This document shows, piece after piece, positions 60,737 to 64,000 of a stretch of 64,000 nucleotides of DNA. The notes below the pieces were generated by a model that saw only the letters and a list, made by a program, of their open reading frames with translations, did not search any database and was not told where the DNA came from. Numbering within the stretch: position 1 is the stretch's first letter; the number at the start of each line of letters is the position of its first letter. The stretch comes from JADKAV01 sp037046735. GTDB taxonomy: Bacteria; Actinomycetota; Actinomycetes; S36-B12; UBA10799. The translations under genes and the position numbers were made by a program. The stretch lies in the NCBI GenBank assembly GCA_037046735.1, contig JBAOHC010000027.1:434001-498000 (forward strand), written 5' to 3'.

Positions 60737-62310
60737 CTAGCGCAGGCGACCCCAGGCCGATCGCAGCAGGCGACGACGAACGGCACCGAACCGGCCGTTG
60801 GCACGCAGTGCCGACAGCGCCGCATTCCACCCGGGGGCACCGTGGACCCCGCCGCCGGGATGCGCCGACGCGCTGGCCAGATAGAGGCCGGCCAGGGGTG
60901 TCTCGGGTCTGCCGAGGCCCACGGTCGGGCGGAAGAAGAGCTGCTGGTGCAGGGCCGCGGTCCCCCCGTTCAGGGCGCCACCGACGAGATTCGCATCGGC
61001 TGCCTGCATGTCCTGCGGGGTCTGCACATGACGGGCCAGCACGAGGTCCCGGAACCCCGGCGCCGACGTCCTCGATCGCCTGCTCCATACGTTCGATCTG
61101 GGGGTGCGCATCCACCCCCTGCGGCACGTGGGTATATGCCCAGACTGACTCGGTGCCCGCCGGTGAGCGCAGCGGATCCGCCGTGGTCATCTGGCCAAGC
61201 AGCACGAATGGATCGCGCGGCAAGTTGCCCGGTCGACAGGTCAGCGGCGTAACCCACAAGACCGTCGTTGTCTACACCGAGGTGAACGGTGCCCGCACCG
61301 GCCAGGGCCCCGTTCTTCCAGGGGATCTGCCCAGCCAGCGCCCAATTCAGTTTCAGCGTCGCGTTGTCCCACTGGAAGCGGCCGAGTTCGCGCAGGAACG
61401 CGGCCGGCAGGCTCTGGTCGGGCAGCAGTTCCCGGTAGAGCGCCGGCGCGCTCACGTCAGCCAGAATCGCCCGGCGCGCCTGCACCGTGCGATCGGCAGT
61501 GTGCACCGCGGTGGCACGCCCGCCCACGACGTCGATACGGGTCACCCGCTGCCCGCAGAGCACCGTGGCACCATGCGCTTCGGCGCGCCGCCGCAGTGCC
61601 GCAGCCAGTTGACCTGCCCCTCCTTGCGGCACCGGGAAGCCCACATCCTGGCCAAGCATGGCCAGCAGGTATCCGAAGATACCGCTGCCTCCCGCGTCCG
61701 GGGTGAGATCGCTGTGCAGGGAATTGCCGGCGAGCAACAGCGCCGCCCCCTCCCCCGCAAACCGTTCCTGTGCAAAGCGGCGGACGGGAGACACGGCCAT
61801 CCGCGCGAAGTCCAGGGTCCCCGTCGCTCCTAATCGGCGCAGCACCTTCGACGTGGCGACCATGGGCGGGAACGGGGTGAACAAGGCGTCCAGCAGAGGA
61901 TCGCGGATGCGCTCCCACGTGGCGAACAGGTCCAGCCAGGCCTGCCCGTCGCCAGGAGCGAACTCGGCGACGCTGGCGGCGGTGTGCTCGGGGTTGTCGT
62001 GCAGGACCACGGCCCGGCCGTCTGGCAGCGCATGTCCCAGTACGGCCGGCGCGCTGACCCAGTGCAGACCGAAATTGGCCAACTCCAAGTCCCTGATCAC
62101 AGGGCTGGCCGCAGCCAGGGGGTAGAACGCGCTGAAGAGGTCAGTGACGAACCCCGGTGCGGTCACCTGACCGCTGCGGACCGCGCCACCCACCTCGTCG
62201 TTGGTTTCCAGCAGCACCACATCCCAGCCCGCCTCGGCCAAGGCGTTCGCGGCGACGAGTCCGTTCGGACCGGCGCCGATGACAACGGCGTCTGCAATGT
62301 CTGTGGGCAT
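60737..62310 (-). CDS. FAD-dependent oxidoreductase, phytoene-dehydrogenase-like, with two frameshifts
   Basis: The N-terminal FAD motif is DAVVIGAGPNGLVAANALAE with LLETNDEVGGAVRSG. The first frame runs to about 61230; a second frame carries NLPRDPFVLLGQMTTADPLR and VWAYTHVPQGVD; a third frame from about 61057 carries FRDLVLARHVQTPQDMQAAD, GLYLASASAHPGGGVHGAPG and the stop at 60737. Removing one base each from CCC at 61228-61230 and CCCC at 61055-61058 (plus strand) makes a continuous protein of about 523 residues, normal for the family. The substrate may be carotenoid-like or another lipid. Convergent with the SDR fusion; the 140 bases between show nothing. Confidence 0.82.
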
Positions 62311-62356
62311 GCCGCAGACCTACCCCGCTGCGTAGCCGGTAATGCCCCGCAGGCAG

Positions 62357-64000
62357 TCAGGCGGGCTGCTCCTGCTCGCCCGACTCGCCGTCCTCGGCCT
62401 TCTTGGCCGGGGCACCCGGGATGGGCCCGGGGGGACGGCGCCGCCTGGATCCCACCGGCTCGGTCTGCACTCGCACGCCGCGACCGTTGCAGTGCTCGCA
62501 CGGTTCGCTGAAGGTCTCCAGCAGCCCTTGGCCGAGGCGCTTGCGCGTCATCTGCACCAGGCCCAAGGAGGTGATCTCGGCGACCTGATGTTTGGTGCGA
62601 TCCCGGCCCAGGCACTCCACGAGACGGCGGACCACAAGATCGCGGTTGGACTCCAGAACCATGTCGATGAAGTCGACCACGATGATCCCGCCGATGTCGC
62701 GCAGCCGCAGTTGGCGCACGATCTCCTCAGCAGCCTCCAGGTTGTTGCGGGTCACCGTCTCCTCGAGGTTGCCGCCCTGTCCGATGAACCGGCCCGTGTT
62801 GACGTCCACGACCGTCATGGCCTCGGTTCGGTCGATGACCAGCGAACCGCCGCTGGGCAGCAGAACCTTGCGGTCCAACGCTTTGGTGATCTGCTCGTCC
62901 ACCCGGTAGTGCGCGAACACGTCGTCGGCGCCGGTCCAGCGCGAGACGCGCTCGGCGAGTTCCGGCGCGACCCATTTCACGTACTCCTCAATGGTGTCCT
63001 GCGCCTGTGAGCCGGCCACGATCAACTGGTGGAAGTCTTCGTTGAAGATGTCGCGCACCACCCGGATCGCAAGATCCGGCTCGGAATTGAGCAGCGACGG
63101 CGCCTTGGCGCTCTGTGTCTTCTCGTTGATGCTGTCCCACTGGGCGGCCAGCCGGTTCACATCCGAGGCCAGTTGCTCCTCGGTGGCGCCCTCGGCGGCG
63201 GTGCGCACTATGACACCAGCGTCCTCAGGCAGCGCTGCCCGCAGCGCCTTCTTCAACCGCGTGCGCTCCTTGTCCGGCAGTTTGCGGCTGATCCCGGTCA
63301 TCCGGCCGTTGGGCACGTACACCAGGTAGCGCCCCGGCAGGGAGATCTGGCTGGTCAGCCGAGCACCCTTGTGTCCGACGGGGTCCTTGGTCACTTGAAC
63401 CAGGACGCTGTCCCCCGGTTGCAGAGCGAGTTCAATGCGTTTGGGCTGGCCCTCGAGGCCGGCCCCCTCCCAGTTGACCTCACCGGCGTACAACACCGCG
63501 TTGCGGCCACGGCCGATGTCGATGAAGGCCGCCTCCATGCTGGGAAGGACGTTCTGCACCTTGCCCAAGTACACGTTGCCGATCATGCTGGCGTTGCGCT
63601 CGCGGGTCACATAATGCTCGACGAGGATCTTGTCCTCGAGTACCGCGATCTGGGTCCGGTCCTCGGTTCCCCGCACGACCATGACCCGATCGACGCTTTC
63701 CCGGCGAGCAAGGAACTCGGCCTCGGACACGATCGGCGAGCGGCGCCTGCCCGCGTCACGACCCTCTCGGCGGCGCTGCCGCTTGGCCTCCAATCGGGTG
63801 GACCCCTTGACGGAGGTCACCTCGTCCTTACTGGTCTCCTCGTCGGCGTCGTCGCCGCCCGCCCCGCGCCGGCGCCGCCTGCGCCGACGGCGACTGCTGC
63901 TCTCCTGATCGGCGTCCGCATCGGCGTCGGCCTCTTGGGGGGCGCCGGATTTGCTGGGCTTGTCGGCCTTGGCCTGCTTGTCATCGCCGTCGCCCGAGGT
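62357..64000 (-). CDS. rne: Ribonuclease E/G family protein, N-terminus off the right edge
   Basis: Partial; 547 residues are visible and the frame is open to the window edge. The far N-terminal part seen is acidic then Arg-rich (a run of nine Arg, then DDADEE), typical of actinobacterial RNase E extensions. The catalytic core has an S1-like segment (YVTRERNASMIGNVYLGKVQNV, GEVNWEG), the 5' sensor, and the DNase I-like site with VVDVNTGRF and IVVDFIDM. The zinc link CEHCNGRG lies near the end. Short acidic C-terminus (EDGESGEQEQPA). It processes rRNA and decays mRNA. A start codon is not in the window; GTG 63820 is internal. Confidence 0.93.
   Translation of the reverse strand, partial: TSGDGDDKQAKADKPSKSGAPQEADADADADQESSSRRRRRRRRRGAGGDDADEETSKDEVTSVKGSTRLEAKRQRRREGRDAGRRRSPIVSEAEFLARRESVDRVMVVRGTEDRTQIAVLEDKILVEHYVTRERNASMIGNVYLGKVQNVLPSMEAAFIDIGRGRNAVLYAGEVNWEGAGLEGQPKRIELALQPGDSVLVQVTKDPVGHKGARLTSQISLPGRYLVYVPNGRMTGISRKLPDKERTRLKKALRAALPEDAGVIVRTAAEGATEEQLASDVNRLAAQWDSINEKTQSAKAPSLLNSEPDLAIRVVRDIFNEDFHQLIVAGSQAQDTIEEYVKWVAPELAERVSRWTGADDVFAHYRVDEQITKALDRKVLLPSGGSLVIDRTEAMTVVDVNTGRFIGQGGNLEETVTRNNLEAAEEIVRQLRLRDIGGIIVVDFIDMVLESNRDLVVRRLVECLGRDRTKHQVAEITSLGLVQMTRKRLGQGLLETFSEPCEHCNGRGVRVQTEPVGSRRRRPPGPIPGAPAKKAEDGESGEQEQPA

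Noticed and set aside
1..64000. Defence islands, prophage, secretion systems or biosynthetic clusters
   Set aside because: No integrase, capsid, restriction-modification, toxin-antitoxin, PKS/NRPS or CRISPR-associated gene could be recognised.

Overview
The window is about 64 kb of GC-rich DNA that looks like a core chromosomal segment of an actinobacterium (Actinomycetota). The gene order is the evidence. One block holds hrcA-dnaJ-rsmE-HIT-phoH-ybeY-corC-(Cdd-like)-era, followed by recO-uppS and glyS-dusB-dgt-dnaG. A second holds lepA-holA facing comEA-comEC, and a third holds rplU-rpmA-obg-proB-proA-nadD-LytR_C/LCP-like-rsfS-phosphatase next to rne. Similar orders are known in mycobacteria and streptomycetes. 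GTG starts, 1-4 base start/stop overlaps and Pro/Gly-rich membrane proteins fit the same phylum. I cannot name the genus.

Layout: 1-1909 is a secreted subtilisin-type protease cut by the left edge. 1959-4393 is a riboflavin operon (ribE-ribBA-ribH) behind an FMN riboswitch. 4453-10845 is accessory: a domain fragment and its longer secreted relative, a GH1 glycosidase, a lipoprotein, a rhodanese plus CoA-disulfide reductase/rhodanese pair and a DUF308-type membrane protein. 10911-22780 holds dnaG, an FG-GAP secreted protein, dgt, a DUF218 protein, dusB, glyS, a hydrolase, a ZnuA-like lipoprotein, uppS and recO. 22837-24433 holds an AI-2E-type permease and a transposase relic. 24434-31613 is era through hrcA, with a CIRCE operator in front of hrcA. 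31702-33609 encodes three membrane proteins with proline-rich N-termini. 33606-40142 holds hemW, an acyl-CoA synthetase, rpsT, lepA and holA. 40120-47960 is a long minus-strand run (peroxiredoxin, OctT-like SGNH protein, leuS, DegV, plsY, comEA, comEC). 48121-51375 holds a DASS transporter, an IS481 relic with recognisable terminal inverted repeats, a DUF222/HNH protein and tRNA-Ala(GGC). 51475-59139 runs from a CBS protein through the nadD, proBA, obg and ribosomal protein genes. 59295-64000 holds an SDR-SRPBCC fusion, a frameshifted FAD oxidoreductase and the start-less part of rne.

Most genes are housekeeping: translation (leuS, glyS, rpsT, rplU, rpmA, lepA, rsfS, ybeY, era, obg, rsmE, dusB), replication and repair (dnaG, holA, recO), envelope (uppS, plsY), cofactors (riboflavin, NAD, proline) and the heat-shock regulon. 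I saw no CRISPR array, prophage, secretion system or biosynthetic cluster, and I do not claim a new system. The points most worth following are: (1) frame breaks in dgt, an alpha/beta hydrolase, an FAD oxidoreductase (two) and a transposase relic (two), every one of which is repaired by removing one base from a G/C run of 3-5; (2) a ZnuA-like lipoprotein with altered metal-ligand motif standing alone where other actinobacteria keep znu/zur genes; (3) an SDR-SRPBCC fusion inserted with an FAD oxidoreductase between rne and rplU; (4) two decayed transposases; (5) OctT-like and GpgP-like genes that hint at polymethylated-glucan type chemistry.
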